A stretch of 34,629 nucleotides of DNA from a virus, in the IMG/VR virus record IMGVR_UViG_3300029319_000207, positions 1 through 34,629 of that record. One strand, given 5' to 3'. Positions 15,143 through 23,932 of this stretch are shown piece by piece (positions within the stretch are counted from its first letter, which is position 1; each line of letters starts with the position of its first letter). Made by a program: the position numbers and the translations under genes. The notes beneath the pieces are model-generated. The model worked only from the letters and a program-made list of their open reading frames with translations. It had not been told where the DNA came from and ran no database searches.

Positions 15143-18100
15143 CTAAAAAAATTATTAGAGGTTCCGGAGGAGGAGGTTCTCCTCCACCACCACCCCAACC
15201 GACTAGAACACCCGATACTTTACATAGTAGGCAGTTTGCAACTTTCTTAGATTTGATAAGTGAAGGCGAAATCGAAGGTTTTGCATCAGCATCTAAAGAA
15301 GGATTAACTAAGGGAACTACGGCTTATAATAACGCCGCTCTCAAAGATGTTTTTCTTAACGACACGCCCGTTTTAAGGTCAAACGCTAATTCCGCAAGCC
15401 CCGCAGATGTAGATTTTAATTTTAAAGATGTAGATTTTACACCCCGTTTTGGTACAAGTAACCAAACAAAAATAGCGGGTATAGAAAGTAGCTCATCTGT
15501 GACTGGTGTAGGCACTACCGTTACTGTGGCTGCTCCGGTTACTAGACAAATAACTAATAGTAATGTTGACGCGGCAAAAATAACAATAAGTTTTCCGCAA
15601 ATTCAAGAAGCTACCGATAAAGGAGACTTATTAGGTTCTAGTGTTCAATTTAAAATATCGGTGCAATATAATTCGGGGGGTTTTACCGACGTTATTACCG
15701 ATACGGTAACGGGAAGGACCGCAGACGCTTATCAAAGAGATTATCGCGTTAATTTAACCGGTGCTTTTCCGGTAGATATAAGGGTTTCTAGAATTACCCC
15801 CGATAGTACAAATTCATCTTTAATTAATGCTTTTCAGTGGACAAGTATCGCCGAAATAATAGACGACTCTAATACCTACGCTAATAGTGCGTATGCGGCT
15901 ATTAGATTAGATTCTATGCAGTTCGGGTCTATCCCACGTCGTAAATTTAGAGTTAGAGGTATTAAAGTCCGTATTCCGGCGGCGGGAGCAAATGGTTCTG
16001 GTACACCGACGGTCGACGCTACGACCGGAAGAATAGTTTATCCCGACGGCTACGTTTTTAACGGAACTCTCGGTGCGGCGGTATGGACTTCTTGTCCCGC
16101 TATGATTTTATTAGACCTTTTGACTAATAGTCGTTATGGGTTTGGCGACCATATAACCGATAGTAATTTAGATTTATTTTCGTTTGTAACGGCTAGTAAG
16201 TTTGCTAATACTTTAGTTAGCGACGGTTTTGGTGGGCTAGAGGCGAGGTTCTCATGCAACGTAAATATTCAAGGTTCGGGCGAGGCCTTCGACCTTATAA
16301 ATGAATTATCCGGCGTTATGAGATGCATGCCTATATGGACCGCCGGAAGTATAAGCCTTAAACAAGATAGCCCTGCGTCGGCTAGTTATTTATTTAACTT
16401 GAGTAATGTGACGAGCGAGGGGTTTAACTATAGCGGTAGTAGTTTAAAGCAACGACATAGTGTAGTTTCGGTTTCTTATTTTAATATGGATACCCAAGAA
16501 ATAGATTTTGAAGTCGTAGAAGATGCTAACGCTATAGCTAAATTTGGTTCGATAATAAAACAAGTAAAAGCTTTTGCGTGTACTTCTAGAGGTCAAGCGG
16601 CCCGTTTAGGAAAAGCAATATTATTCGCAGAGCAAAATGAATCGGAGGTTGTTACTTTTTCTACTTCTATAGATAGCGGCGTAGTAGTAAGACCGAGTGC
16701 TGTAATAGCTATCGCAGATCCTGTTAGAAGCGGTTTAAGACGCGGGGGTAAGATTGCTTCGGTTACTTCTACGACGGTCCTTACGGTTGATAATTCGGCT
16801 AATACAGACTTACCTACGGCTAATAATCCAGTTTTAAGTGTAATTATGCCCGACGGAACTATAGAAAGTAAAAATATTAGTTCTGTTAGTGGTGCGACGA
16901 TTACAGTTGCATCTGCTTTTTCCCAAACCCCAAACGTAAATGCTAATTGGATTATTTCTAATGATACCGTTGAATCTCAACTTTATAGGGTGATAACGGT
17001 CGAAGAAGTTGACGGAATTAATTATGCAATAACGGCTTTATCTTACGTTAATGAAAAATATGCCTTTATAGAAGACGGAGCGTCTTTACCTACTAGGACC
17101 GTAAGTATATTAAATGAATTAAAAGACCCTCCTAATGCTTTACAAGCCGAAGAAAAATTAGTTGTTATAAATAATCAAGCCGTAAGTAAATTAATTATTA
17201 GTTGGCAACCTATAACTGGCGTAACTCAATATCAAGTTAACTATAGATTTAATAATGGTAATTTTGTTTCTAATACCGTTTCTAGCCCCGATTTCGAAAT
17301 ATTTAATACGTCTATAGGTACTTATGAAATAGAAGTTTTTAGTTTTAATACCGCTTTAGAGTTATCGGCTACTTCTACTAATTTAACTTTTAACGCCGTA
17401 GGAAAAACTGCGGTTCCTAGTAACGTAACCGGTTTAACGGCGGAACCTATTAATGAAAAATTAGTAAGGCTACGTTGGAATTTAGCGACCGATCTGGATG
17501 TGACGCACGGTGGCCGAGTGTATGTAAGGCATTCTCCGCTAACAAATGGCAACGGCACTTTTTCTAATAGCACCGATCTTATAGAAGCTTTAGCCGGTAA
17601 TACTACAACAGCGGAAGTCCCTTATCTAGAAGGCGAATATATTTTAAAATTTCGTGATGATGGTGGAAGATTTAGTGCCGGAGAGACAAGTGTAATTATT
17701 GATTTACCGGATAATTTAGCACCTTTAATTGCCCAAACTAGACGCGAAGATTTAGATAGTCCTAAGTTTCAAGGAACAAAAAATAATGTTGCATTCGACG
17801 CGACTACTAATACTTTAAATTTAGTCGGCGGAGGTAATTTTGATGATATAACCGATTTTGATGCCGTAGGCTCTTTAGATGATTTTGGTGGCATATTACC
17901 TTTAGGAACCTATGATTTTGGAGGAACTGCCGGTGGCGATACTTTAGATTTAGGCGGAGTATTTAGTTTAGATTTAAAACGTCATTTTTTAACCGAAGCT
18001 TTTTATCCTTCCGATTTGTTTGATTCTAGAGGTTTGATAGATGATATAACCGACTTTGACGGTGCTACCGCTACGGAAGTCAACGCCGAAATGTTGGTCC

Positions 18101-18543
18101 GTGTAACGCAAGATAATCCAACTTCTGGTTCGCCTACTTATACAGATTTCCAAACTTTTGCCAACGGTACTTATAAAGGAAGAGGATTTCAATTTAGGGC
18201 AAAACTTACGAGCGATGATACCGCTCAAGATATAAAAGTATCGCAACTAGGTTATACGGCATCTATACAGAGAAGAACAGAACAAGGTAATTTAACGGCA
18301 AGCGGAGCGGGTCAAAAAAATATTACTTTTCAACACCCGTTTTTTGTTGGAACAAGTTCTATTTTAGGTGCCAACAGTAATTTACCTTCGGTTGGTATAA
18401 ACGCACAAAATATGGTTAGTGGAGATTACTTTTTAGTAACCAACGTATCATCTACTGGTTTCACCGTAGAATTTAAAAATAGTTCAAATGCTTCAATAGA
18501 TAGAAATTTTACATATCAAGCTGTCGGTTTTGGTAAAGGCTGA
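15139..18543 (+). CDS. Tail tip host-specificity protein J-like
   Basis: The 1134-residue central tail tip protein that contacts the host. After a Gly/Pro stretch (GSGGGGSPPPPP) comes the J-like core: LHSRQFATFLDLISEGEIEG, FPVDIRVSRITPDS and RRKFRVRGIKVRIP. Two fibronectin III-like segments lie at about residues 670-870. The C-terminal part has DDITDFD twice, at 902-908 and 968-974, and an end (FQFRAKLTSDDTAQDIKVSQ, then a conserved GxxNxTFxHPFF-like region and VSSTGFTVEF) that I associate with marine phage tip proteins. Receptor specificity probably resides in this end and in the fibres that follow. Confidence 0.92.
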   Translation: MTKKIIRGSGGGGSPPPPPQPTRTPDTLHSRQFATFLDLISEGEIEGFASASKEGLTKGTTAYNNAALKDVFLNDTPVLRSNANSASPADVDFNFKDVDFTPRFGTSNQTKIAGIESSSSVTGVGTTVTVAAPVTRQITNSNVDAAKITISFPQIQEATDKGDLLGSSVQFKISVQYNSGGFTDVITDTVTGRTADAYQRDYRVNLTGAFPVDIRVSRITPDSTNSSLINAFQWTSIAEIIDDSNTYANSAYAAIRLDSMQFGSIPRRKFRVRGIKVRIPAAGANGSGTPTVDATTGRIVYPDGYVFNGTLGAAVWTSCPAMILLDLLTNSRYGFGDHITDSNLDLFSFVTASKFANTLVSDGFGGLEARFSCNVNIQGSGEAFDLINELSGVMRCMPIWTAGSISLKQDSPASASYLFNLSNVTSEGFNYSGSSLKQRHSVVSVSYFNMDTQEIDFEVVEDANAIAKFGSIIKQVKAFACTSRGQAARLGKAILFAEQNESEVVTFSTSIDSGVVVRPSAVIAIADPVRSGLRRGGKIASVTSTTVLTVDNSANTDLPTANNPVLSVIMPDGTIESKNISSVSGATITVASAFSQTPNVNANWIISNDTVESQLYRVITVEEVDGINYAITALSYVNEKYAFIEDGASLPTRTVSILNELKDPPNALQAEEKLVVINNQAVSKLIISWQPITGVTQYQVNYRFNNGNFVSNTVSSPDFEIFNTSIGTYEIEVFSFNTALELSATSTNLTFNAVGKTAVPSNVTGLTAEPINEKLVRLRWNLATDLDVTHGGRVYVRHSPLTNGNGTFSNSTDLIEALAGNTTTAEVPYLEGEYILKFRDDGGRFSAGETSVIIDLPDNLAPLIAQTRREDLDSPKFQGTKNNVAFDATTNTLNLVGGGNFDDITDFDAVGSLDDFGGILPLGTYDFGGTAGGDTLDLGGVFSLDLKRHFLTEAFYPSDLFDSRGLIDDITDFDGATATEVNAEMLVRVTQDNPTSGSPTYTDFQTFANGTYKGRGFQFRAKLTSDDTAQDIKVSQLGYTASIQRRTEQGNLTASGAGQKNITFQHPFFVGTSSILGANSNLPSVGINAQNMVSGDYFLVTNVSSTGFTVEFKNSSNASIDRNFTYQAVGFGKG

Positions 18544-18569
18544 TAAAATAAAATAAAACATTCCGTAAA

Positions 18570-19154
18570 ATGGCTGAACACGATTTTATAATTGATAACG
18601 GAACGGGAAGTGCGGTTAGAACTGACTTAAATAATGTTTTACAAGCAATAGCGTCTAATAATAGTAAGTCCGGTGCTTTAACTACTAACTACGCATATCA
18701 ATGGCACGTTGATACATCTGATGGAAACTTAAAAATTAGAAACGCGGCTAATAATGGATATGTAACTATAGGCCCCGTAGCAACTACGGCTTTCGGTTTA
18801 GCACCTTTGACGGGTGGTACTTTTACGGGAAAAGTTATTCATAACTATACATCTAGTTTAACTATCCCAAGCGGTACGACCGCACAAAGAGATGGCTCCC
18901 CTGCCGTAGGAATGTTTCGTCATAATAGTACTTTAAATCAGTTCGAAGGATATAATAACGGTGCGTGGGGTGCTATAGGCGGAGGTGCGGGAGCTACCGG
19001 AGGCGGAACTGACGAAGTTTTCTTTGAGTCTGACCAAACTGCCACTACAAGTTACACCCTTAGTAGCGGAAAACACGCTCACACGGTCAGCCCGACAATA
19101 AATTCCGGTGTCACGATAACCGTGCCAAGCGGAGCGATTTTAGTTATTCTTTAA
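18570..19154 (+). CDS. Tail fibre-like protein
   Basis: A 194-residue protein beginning MAEHDFIIDNGTGSAVRTDL and containing YQWHVDTSDGNLKIRNAAN, PLTGGTFTGKVIHNY, and a C-terminal GKHAHTVSPTINSGVTITVP followed by SGAILVIL. This set of segments is typical of short fibre or tip-attached proteins in marine phages. It lies directly after J. Base use is still that of the structural genes, unlike the genes that follow. Confidence 0.75.
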   Translation: MAEHDFIIDNGTGSAVRTDLNNVLQAIASNNSKSGALTTNYAYQWHVDTSDGNLKIRNAANNGYVTIGPVATTAFGLAPLTGGTFTGKVIHNYTSSLTIPSGTTAQRDGSPAVGMFRHNSTLNQFEGYNNGAWGAIGGGAGATGGGTDEVFFESDQTATTSYTLSSGKHAHTVSPTINSGVTITVPSGAILVIL

Positions 19155-19156
19155 TT

Positions 19157-20053
19157 ATGGCATTAAACATTAACGGCACTACTGGCATTTCTGGGGTTGA
19201 TGGTTCAGCTTCCGCACCGGCAATAACAGGGACGGATAGTAATACAGGAATAAATTTTGCATCTGATACTGTCAATATAAATACAGGTGGATCGACAAGA
19301 GCAACAATTGATAGCAATGGTCGTTTAGGAATTGGGACTACATCGCCTGCAACCGATTTACACGTTTCAGCGGGTAATTCTAGGTCAAGATTTACAGGTA
19401 CCGGCGGTAATGTAAATTACGATATTTTTATGAGTTCAGATAGTGCAACTGTTGGCACACAAAGTAATCACGCCATGAAGTTTATGAGCAATGATAGTGA
19501 ACGTATGCGTCTATTAACTAATGGCAATCTTTTAGTCGGTAGGACTACAGATACAGCTACTGCAAGTAAAATACAAACTAGCTCTCTTGATGTTTATGTA
19601 GGTGGTGATACAACAGGAATAAGTTTTGATAGAACTGATGCTTTCCAAGCGTGGGTTGCAATGAGATTTCGCACTTATGGAAGTCAAAGAGGTTATATAC
19701 AAGTAAATACTGATTCAACCACTTATTCAACATCTTCTGACTATAGGTTAAAAGAAAATGTCGTTTCAATATCAGATGGCATAACTAGACTTAAGCAATT
19801 AAAACCTTATAGATTTAATTTTAAAGAAAATCCAAATAAAACTGTACTTGATGGATTTTTTGCCCATGAAGCAGCAGAAGTAGTGCCAGAGGCTGTTGTT
19901 GGTACTAAAGATGCTGTAGATGATAAAGGTAATATCGAACCTCAAGGAATAGATCAAAGTAAACTTGTTCCTTTACTTACGGCTGCATTACAGGAAGCTA
20001 TTGCTAAAATTGAAGTATTAGAAACAAAAGTTGCTGCATTGGAGGCGGCATAA
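19157..20053 (+). CDS. Tail fibre with self-cleaving S74 chaperone domain
   Basis: A 298-residue protein. The N-terminal 190 residues are beta-repeat-like fibre (STRATIDSNGRLGIGTTSPA, ERMRLLTNGNLLVG). From about residue 193 it carries the intramolecular chaperone of endosialidase (peptidase S74): SSDYRLKENVVSISDGITRL with likely catalytic Ser194 before D195, then LKPYRFNF, DGFFAHEAAEVVPEAVVG and a final coiled coil. This domain trimerises the fibre and then cuts itself off. Codon choice is more ordinary AT-rich than in the upstream tail genes, hinting at separate origin. Confidence 0.88.
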   Translation: MALNINGTTGISGVDGSASAPAITGTDSNTGINFASDTVNINTGGSTRATIDSNGRLGIGTTSPATDLHVSAGNSRSRFTGTGGNVNYDIFMSSDSATVGTQSNHAMKFMSNDSERMRLLTNGNLLVGRTTDTATASKIQTSSLDVYVGGDTTGISFDRTDAFQAWVAMRFRTYGSQRGYIQVNTDSTTYSTSSDYRLKENVVSISDGITRLKQLKPYRFNFKENPNKTVLDGFFAHEAAEVVPEAVVGTKDAVDDKGNIEPQGIDQSKLVPLLTAALQEAIAKIEVLETKVAALEAA

Positions 20054-20665
20054 ATGACAGCAAAGATTAAACTAAACGCGGCATCAGGTGGTGGGTCTTT
20101 CAGCTTACAAGCACCTTCATCATCTAGTAATAATAGGGTTTTTACAATTCCAGACGTAGCAGATGGAACGATTGCTACAACTGCAACTGCAGGTAAAATT
20201 TTACAAGTTGTTCAAGAGCCTCTAACTTATCAAGTTTCTGCATCTGTCGGTGCATCACCTACATTATCAACTGATTTAATTTCTAAAGCTATTACACCAT
20301 CAGCGACAAGTAGTAAAATATTAGTAAGAGCTAGTTTAATAGTAGGTATAAGTGATGATAAACAGGTATTTACACAACTATTTAAAGATGGTTCAGCTAT
20401 TGCTGGAGCAAAAGGAATAACAGGAACTAGCAGGCAAATGATTTCTGGAGGTGTTTATATCACAAGTGTTGGAAGGATTGGAATGATTACACATGAGTTT
20501 TTAGATTCTCCAAACACTACAAGTTCAGTTACTTATAGTTATAGATTTAGTCACGACTCTAATTCATCTAAAACTATCTACCTAAATAAAGATCATACAA
20601 ATAGTGATAATAGTAATTACTCCAGAGGTTATTCAAGTATTACACTTATGGAGGTAGCAGCATGA
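20054..20665 (+). CDS. Tail fibre / tip accessory protein
   Basis: A 203-residue protein. The N-terminus MTAKIKLNAASGGGSFSLQA is a short anchor found in marine phage fibres, followed by NRVFTIPDVADGTIATTATA and a beta-rich domain (SKILVRASLIVGISDDKQVF, SSVTYSYRFSHDSNSS). Probably a second fibre or spike with its own receptor-binding fold. It starts right after the S74 fibre stop and shares that gene's base use. Confidence 0.7.
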   Translation: MTAKIKLNAASGGGSFSLQAPSSSSNNRVFTIPDVADGTIATTATAGKILQVVQEPLTYQVSASVGASPTLSTDLISKAITPSATSSKILVRASLIVGISDDKQVFTQLFKDGSAIAGAKGITGTSRQMISGGVYITSVGRIGMITHEFLDSPNTTSSVTYSYRFSHDSNSSKTIYLNKDHTNSDNSNYSRGYSSITLMEVAA

Positions 20666-20985
20666 GTTTAGATCACGATGCAATAAGAAAAGCATACCCT
20701 AATGCAATAACTATTTTTGATAGTACAGGAGCTTTTGATAAAGATAATAAATCAATTTCTTTAGAGCAAAGCAAAATTGATGCTGCACGAACCACGCTAG
20801 ACGCTGAAGCTGCTGCTGTTAAATACAAAACTGATAGAACAACAAATGGCTCTACAATTTATGCTTCTTTTGGAGATCAACTTGATATGTTGTATGCCGA
20901 TATGCTTGCTGGTAAACTAGATACAACTGGAACGTGGGCTAGCCACATAAAAAACGTCAAGGACTCTAACCCAAAACCTAGTTAA
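20662..20985 (+). CDS. Fibre-associated protein of unknown function (107 aa)
   Basis: Begins MSLDHDAIRKAYPNAITIFD and contains IDAARTTLDAEAAAVKYKTD and GDQLDMLYADMLAGKLDTTG followed by a short Lys-rich end. Similar small proteins sit between fibre genes in marine phages; a role in fibre assembly is plausible but not shown. Coupled to the previous gene by an ATGA overlap. Confidence 0.65.
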   Translation: MSLDHDAIRKAYPNAITIFDSTGAFDKDNKSISLEQSKIDAARTTLDAEAAAVKYKTDRTTNGSTIYASFGDQLDMLYADMLAGKLDTTGTWASHIKNVKDSNPKPS

Positions 20986-20987
20986 TT

Positions 20988-22178
20988 ATGTCAGAGATCA
21001 AGGTAAATTCTATAAAAGGAGTAGGAGCCAGTACTGCTGCTATTACTGTCAACAATTCTGATGGAACGTGTAGTGCCAATATTACTTCTATAAATGGTGG
21101 CAGTATTGGTACGAAGAACTTGATAATTAATGGAGCTATGCAAGTGGCTCAACGTGGAACAAGCGGTAGTACTGCTAATGGCTACCCTAGTATTGATAGA
21201 TTCTACACTTTTAGTTACGGACTTGATGAAACCCCAACAATGTCACAAGGTTCTTTAACAAGTTCAGACACACCTTACAGTTCTGGTTTTAGAAAATATT
21301 TAAGATTTCAAAATGGTAATCAGACAGGTGGTGCTGCAACAGGCGACCAAACACAGTTTAAACAAGCTATTGAAGGTCAAGATGTAGCAAATAGTGGTTG
21401 GAATTATACATCATCTTCAAGTTTTATAACTTTATCATTTTGGATAAGAGCTAGTGTTTCACAAACTTATTATGGTTTTTTAAAAGCAACTGATGGAGGA
21501 AATTATATATATCCTTTTTCAATGGCTTTAACTGCTGATACTTGGACAAAAGTGACAAAAAGTATTGCTGGTAATTCTAATTTACAGATTGATGATGATA
21601 CTGGAAATGGATTGGAATTTGGAATTTATCCCTTTCTTGGTACTAGCTATACAGATAATAGTGTTTCTCTTGATACTTGGGCTGCTTATTCTTCTGGAAC
21701 GACAAGAACACCAGACCATACAACAACATGGTACACAACAAACGATTCAACCATTGATATTACAGGAGTTCAATTAGAAGTAGGCAGCGTGGCAACAGAT
21801 TTTGAGCATAGGTCATTTGCACAAGAATTGTTTCTTTGTCAGAGATATTATGAAGTTTTAGTAAGTGGTAGTGGTAAAACTTGGGGCGGTATTGCTTCAA
21901 TGTATCGTGCTAATGAAACTCATCATCAATGTAATTGGGTAGAAAAAAGGGCTACACCATCACTCGAATTTACTACAGGCACTAACTATTATGCCTTTTA
22001 TGGAAATTTAAGTAATGTAACAGCAAACAGACCTACACAATTACTTTATGCTCATACAAAGGCGGGAGGAATACAGACTGACAGCAGCTATCTCTCTGGA
22101 AATTTATTACAAGGAGGTGCAGCGTTTTCTTACAGTAATAATGCTAGTGCCTTTGTTGCAGTTTCAGCAGAATTATGA
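20988..22178 (+). CDS. Receptor-binding tail fibre with carbohydrate-binding-like domain
   Basis: A 396-residue protein. It starts with a short fibre anchor (MSEIKVNSIKGVGASTAAIT), then NLIINGAMQVAQRGTSG and YPSIDRFYTFSYG, and the jelly-roll-like segment ITLSFWIRASVSQTYYGFL...ITGVQLEVGSVATDFEHRSF followed by ELFLCQRYYE. This arrangement is common in marine phage fibres and resembles a carbohydrate-binding module. The last 110 residues differ from phage to phage and are the probable receptor tip. Confidence 0.8.
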   Translation: MSEIKVNSIKGVGASTAAITVNNSDGTCSANITSINGGSIGTKNLIINGAMQVAQRGTSGSTANGYPSIDRFYTFSYGLDETPTMSQGSLTSSDTPYSSGFRKYLRFQNGNQTGGAATGDQTQFKQAIEGQDVANSGWNYTSSSSFITLSFWIRASVSQTYYGFLKATDGGNYIYPFSMALTADTWTKVTKSIAGNSNLQIDDDTGNGLEFGIYPFLGTSYTDNSVSLDTWAAYSSGTTRTPDHTTTWYTTNDSTIDITGVQLEVGSVATDFEHRSFAQELFLCQRYYEVLVSGSGKTWGGIASMYRANETHHQCNWVEKRATPSLEFTTGTNYYAFYGNLSNVTANRPTQLLYAHTKAGGIQTDSSYLSGNLLQGGAAFSYSNNASAFVAVSAEL

Positions 22179-22339
22179 CTTACAAATTAATTAAAAATTC
22201 TCTTACATCTGTTGTAGATCAAGTAGAGTATTCAGACTCAACAAATCGTGTTAAAATTATTCCTTTTGACGAAGCAAACACCGATTATCAAAAGTATCTT
22301 GAGTGGGCTAAGACCAATACACCCGACCCTGCTGATTAA
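22175..22339 (+). CDS. Small fibre-associated protein (54 aa)
   Basis: Reads MTYKLIKNSLTSVVDQVEYS and ends KYLEWAKTNTPDPAD after IPFDEANTDYQ. The IPFDxANTDYQxYLEW pattern is familiar from the end of tail-fibre cassettes in marine phages, where its role is unknown. Coupled to the large fibre gene by ATGA. It is the last gene with fibre-cassette base use. Confidence 0.65.
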   Translation: MTYKLIKNSLTSVVDQVEYSDSTNRVKIIPFDEANTDYQKYLEWAKTNTPDPAD

Positions 22340-22467
22340 TTAACCTTTTCTTGCATTTGCCTTGTCATTAACCCCATAGTGACGTAAAGAGGGGATAAGG
22401 CTACAATAAGCAGTAATACAAGCACACTTGAAAAAGATAGTGCTTTGAGTATCGCAAACTTTATCAT
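22336..22467 (-). CDS. Possible single-span membrane protein (43 aa)
   Basis: Begins MIKFAILKALSFSSVLVLLL, continues IVALSPLYVTMGLMTRQ and ends with a charged tail. One strong hydrophobic span, with positive charges before it and RQMQEK after it. The frame exactly fills the gap between two rightward genes: its stop overlaps the end of the 54-aa gene and its ATG shares the palindrome TCATGA with the ATG of the next rightward gene. That tiling and the membrane character argue that it is real; the lack of a clear ribosome site argues against. Confidence 0.45.
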   Translation of the reverse strand: MIKFAILKALSFSSVLVLLLIVALSPLYVTMGLMTRQMQEKVN

Positions 22468-22690
22468 GACAAAAATTTCTCAAATATTATCTATTTTAAG
22501 TTTTATAATATCAGCGTCAATGTTAGGAGGGGGATATTTCGGATATAAATACGTCACATCGGAGCAGTTTAAGGCACGAATGATAAATGAAGTACTTTCT
22601 AATCTAAAGCCAACCGTCCCCGACATCATTGACCAAAAAATGCCAAATAAAACAAGTTTGCCTATCCCCGCCCCTTTAAAAACTAATTAA
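22466..22690 (+). CDS. Small membrane protein (74 aa)
   Basis: One membrane span at about residues 5-28 (ILSILSFIISASMLGGGYF) followed by a soluble part with SEQFKARMINEVLSNLKPTV and DIIDQKMPNK. I recall similar short membrane proteins in uncultured marine phages. Holin-like action is possible because of size and place after the fibre genes, but it has only one span and no other support. The ATG at 22466 is preferred over a TTG at 22445. Confidence 0.65.
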   Translation: MTKISQILSILSFIISASMLGGGYFGYKYVTSEQFKARMINEVLSNLKPTVPDIIDQKMPNKTSLPIPAPLKTN

Positions 22691-23335
22691 TTGGAAATAA
22701 AAGATATTTCTATTCCGGATATTTATATACCGGATATAGTTCCTATCTATACGCCCTATATTGATTATTCGGTAAAAAATTTAAATATAGAAGTTATTGG
22801 TTGTACTTACCAACATAGGGATATAAAAAATACCGGTAATAGAAACTTATTATTAGACGACCCTAACGGGGTTTTTACAACGTGCGACTTTCCGTTTCCT
22901 AGTTTTTTTCCTTTAGATTACACGCCGGAAAATTTAATTATGGTCGAGGAACCTTTAACAAACGACCAAACACCTGAAATACCAAAACCGGATATGCCGG
23001 AGATAAACAATGAGGTAAAAAAAGAAGATGAAATAGTAATACCAGAATGTCCCTCTAGTAAAGATTTGCGGCGGGGTGACTTTCGTAACGAAAAAAAATT
23101 AGAGCGTGTTATCGGGCATAAATTATCGGATAATAAGCGTGAATGCATAACTTTGTATGAAAGTGTCGAATGGAAAGACCAGTACATACCCTCCGCACCT
23201 CAATTTGTTGGCGTTTTTAGTCTTGCTTTGGTTGGCTCTTCTGCTCCGCTTATACTTAACGCTGTAAAACCGTTAGTAAAACAAATAATCACTAAAATTA
23301 CTAAGAAAAAAGATAAAATAAATAACGGTAGATAG
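22691..23335 (+). CDS. Proline-rich protein with C-terminal membrane segment (214 aa)
   Basis: TTG start immediately after the previous stop. The first 30 residues are Ile/Pro/Asp-rich (MEIKDISIPDIYIPDIVPIY). Then a conserved-looking part: CTYQHRDIKNTGNRNLLLDD, PNGVFTTCDFPFPSFFPLDY, a Pro/Glu linker, and CPSSKDLRRGDFRN with RVIGHKLSDNKRECITLYES. A hydrophobic stretch near residues 168-190 (VGVFSLALVGSSAPLILNAV) precedes a basic end. I associate this family with marine cyanophages and their relatives; no function is known. Cys pairs may form disulphides. Confidence 0.7.
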   Translation: MEIKDISIPDIYIPDIVPIYTPYIDYSVKNLNIEVIGCTYQHRDIKNTGNRNLLLDDPNGVFTTCDFPFPSFFPLDYTPENLIMVEEPLTNDQTPEIPKPDMPEINNEVKKEDEIVIPECPSSKDLRRGDFRNEKKLERVIGHKLSDNKRECITLYESVEWKDQYIPSAPQFVGVFSLALVGSSAPLILNAVKPLVKQIITKITKKKDKINNGR

Positions 23336-23365
23336 GCTAAAAACCCGTAAGCTTATCTACTTTTT
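23328..23365 (+). terminator. Terminator between convergent operons
   Basis: GTAGATAGGC at 23328-23337 pairs with GCTTATCTAC at 23351-23360 (one G-U pair), and T23338/A23350 can add a pair. The loop is 11-13 bases, and TTTTT follows at 23361-23365. The stem contains the stops of both converging genes. It suits termination of the rightward late transcript; the leftward side has A-rich DNA on the matching flank and so may also terminate. Confidence 0.75.
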
Positions 23366-23854
23366 AATTTCGTGCGTATGAGGCAAAACTTGATTAGGAG
23401 GGATAGTAACTTTAATACCTTCGCAAGTAGTAGCGTATTTACCAACAAACTGAACACCGAGTTTTACTTGCTCCGAGCATAATTTAAGCCTATAAAGCTC
23501 CATTTCCATTTTAGTTTTGGCTATTAAAAGTTTTTGGGCCGCTATATTAACTTCAGTTGCTTCGTGGCATAAGGCCGGTGCTTTACCTAAAGGAATATTT
23601 ATTTGCATACTTATACCGTAATTTAAGTTGTAATTATCTTTTTCAAATCTTGGCGTTTCTTGGTAATATTTTATTTCGCCGGTATTTTCGTCATATATAG
23701 CTTGCCGCGTTACTTTTTCAATAGGCCGGTTAAAACTCCAAGCGTCGGTTAAGTAGGGAGTAATCGTAAGGCTCGGCGAACTACAAACTATCCCTTGCGA
23801 CATCCTAAATTGCGGTGTAGCCGACGGTAAGATCATTTGGGCGTTATTATTCAC
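23357..23854 (-). CDS. Probable exported protein, conserved in marine phages (165 aa from GTG)
   Basis: The first ordinary start is GTG at 23854, but the frame stays open upstream and encodes a signal peptide there (see 23855-23932). The body has TPYLTDAWSFNRPIEKVTRQ, NYNLNYGISMQINIPLGKAP and LCHEATEVNIAAQKLLIAKT, then YRLKLCSEQVKLGVQFVGKY and IPPNQVLPHTHEIKK. Beta-rich with a helical middle; four cysteines fit an exported protein. I recall related proteins from cyanophages; function unknown. It is the last gene of a leftward four-gene operon. Confidence 0.7.
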   Translation of the reverse strand: MNNNAQMILPSATPQFRMSQGIVCSSPSLTITPYLTDAWSFNRPIEKVTRQAIYDENTGEIKYYQETPRFEKDNYNLNYGISMQINIPLGKAPALCHEATEVNIAAQKLLIAKTKMEMELYRLKLCSEQVKLGVQFVGKYATTCEGIKVTIPPNQVLPHTHEIKK

Positions 23855-23932
23855 TACCCCTGTAGATTGCGATTGAGGCGATGCTACGGTCGTATTAGCA
23901 AAAACAGGTTTTACAGGTAATAACAGTAAAAT
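23855..23932 (-). other. In-frame signal peptide upstream of the GTG start, with no normal start codon
   Basis: Reading leftward in frame with the gene above: ATA ATT TTA CTG TTA TTA gives IILLLLPVKPVFANTT, a hydrophobic core with a likely cut after VFA. The upstream gene has a closely similar leader, ILIFLLLPVKVLAVP. No ATG, GTG or TTG exists between an in-frame TAG (23986-23984) and the hydrophobic part. ATT at 23932 overlaps the upstream stop as TAATT, where this genome often has TAATG; ATC at 23971 is another candidate. A base error, a rare start codon or a mutated start could explain it. Confidence 0.55.

Noticed and set aside
21565-21777. Rightward 70-aa frame with leucine-rich start inside the fibre gene
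   Set aside because: Hydrophobic by chance in another frame of the receptor-binding fibre; no start signal and repeated Gln/Thr low-complexity end.
22380-22420. Promoter-like GTGACG ... TACAAT, spacing 17, before the 74-aa membrane gene
   Set aside because: The -35 match is poor, and the stretch also reads as part of a possible leftward gene; not strong enough to list.
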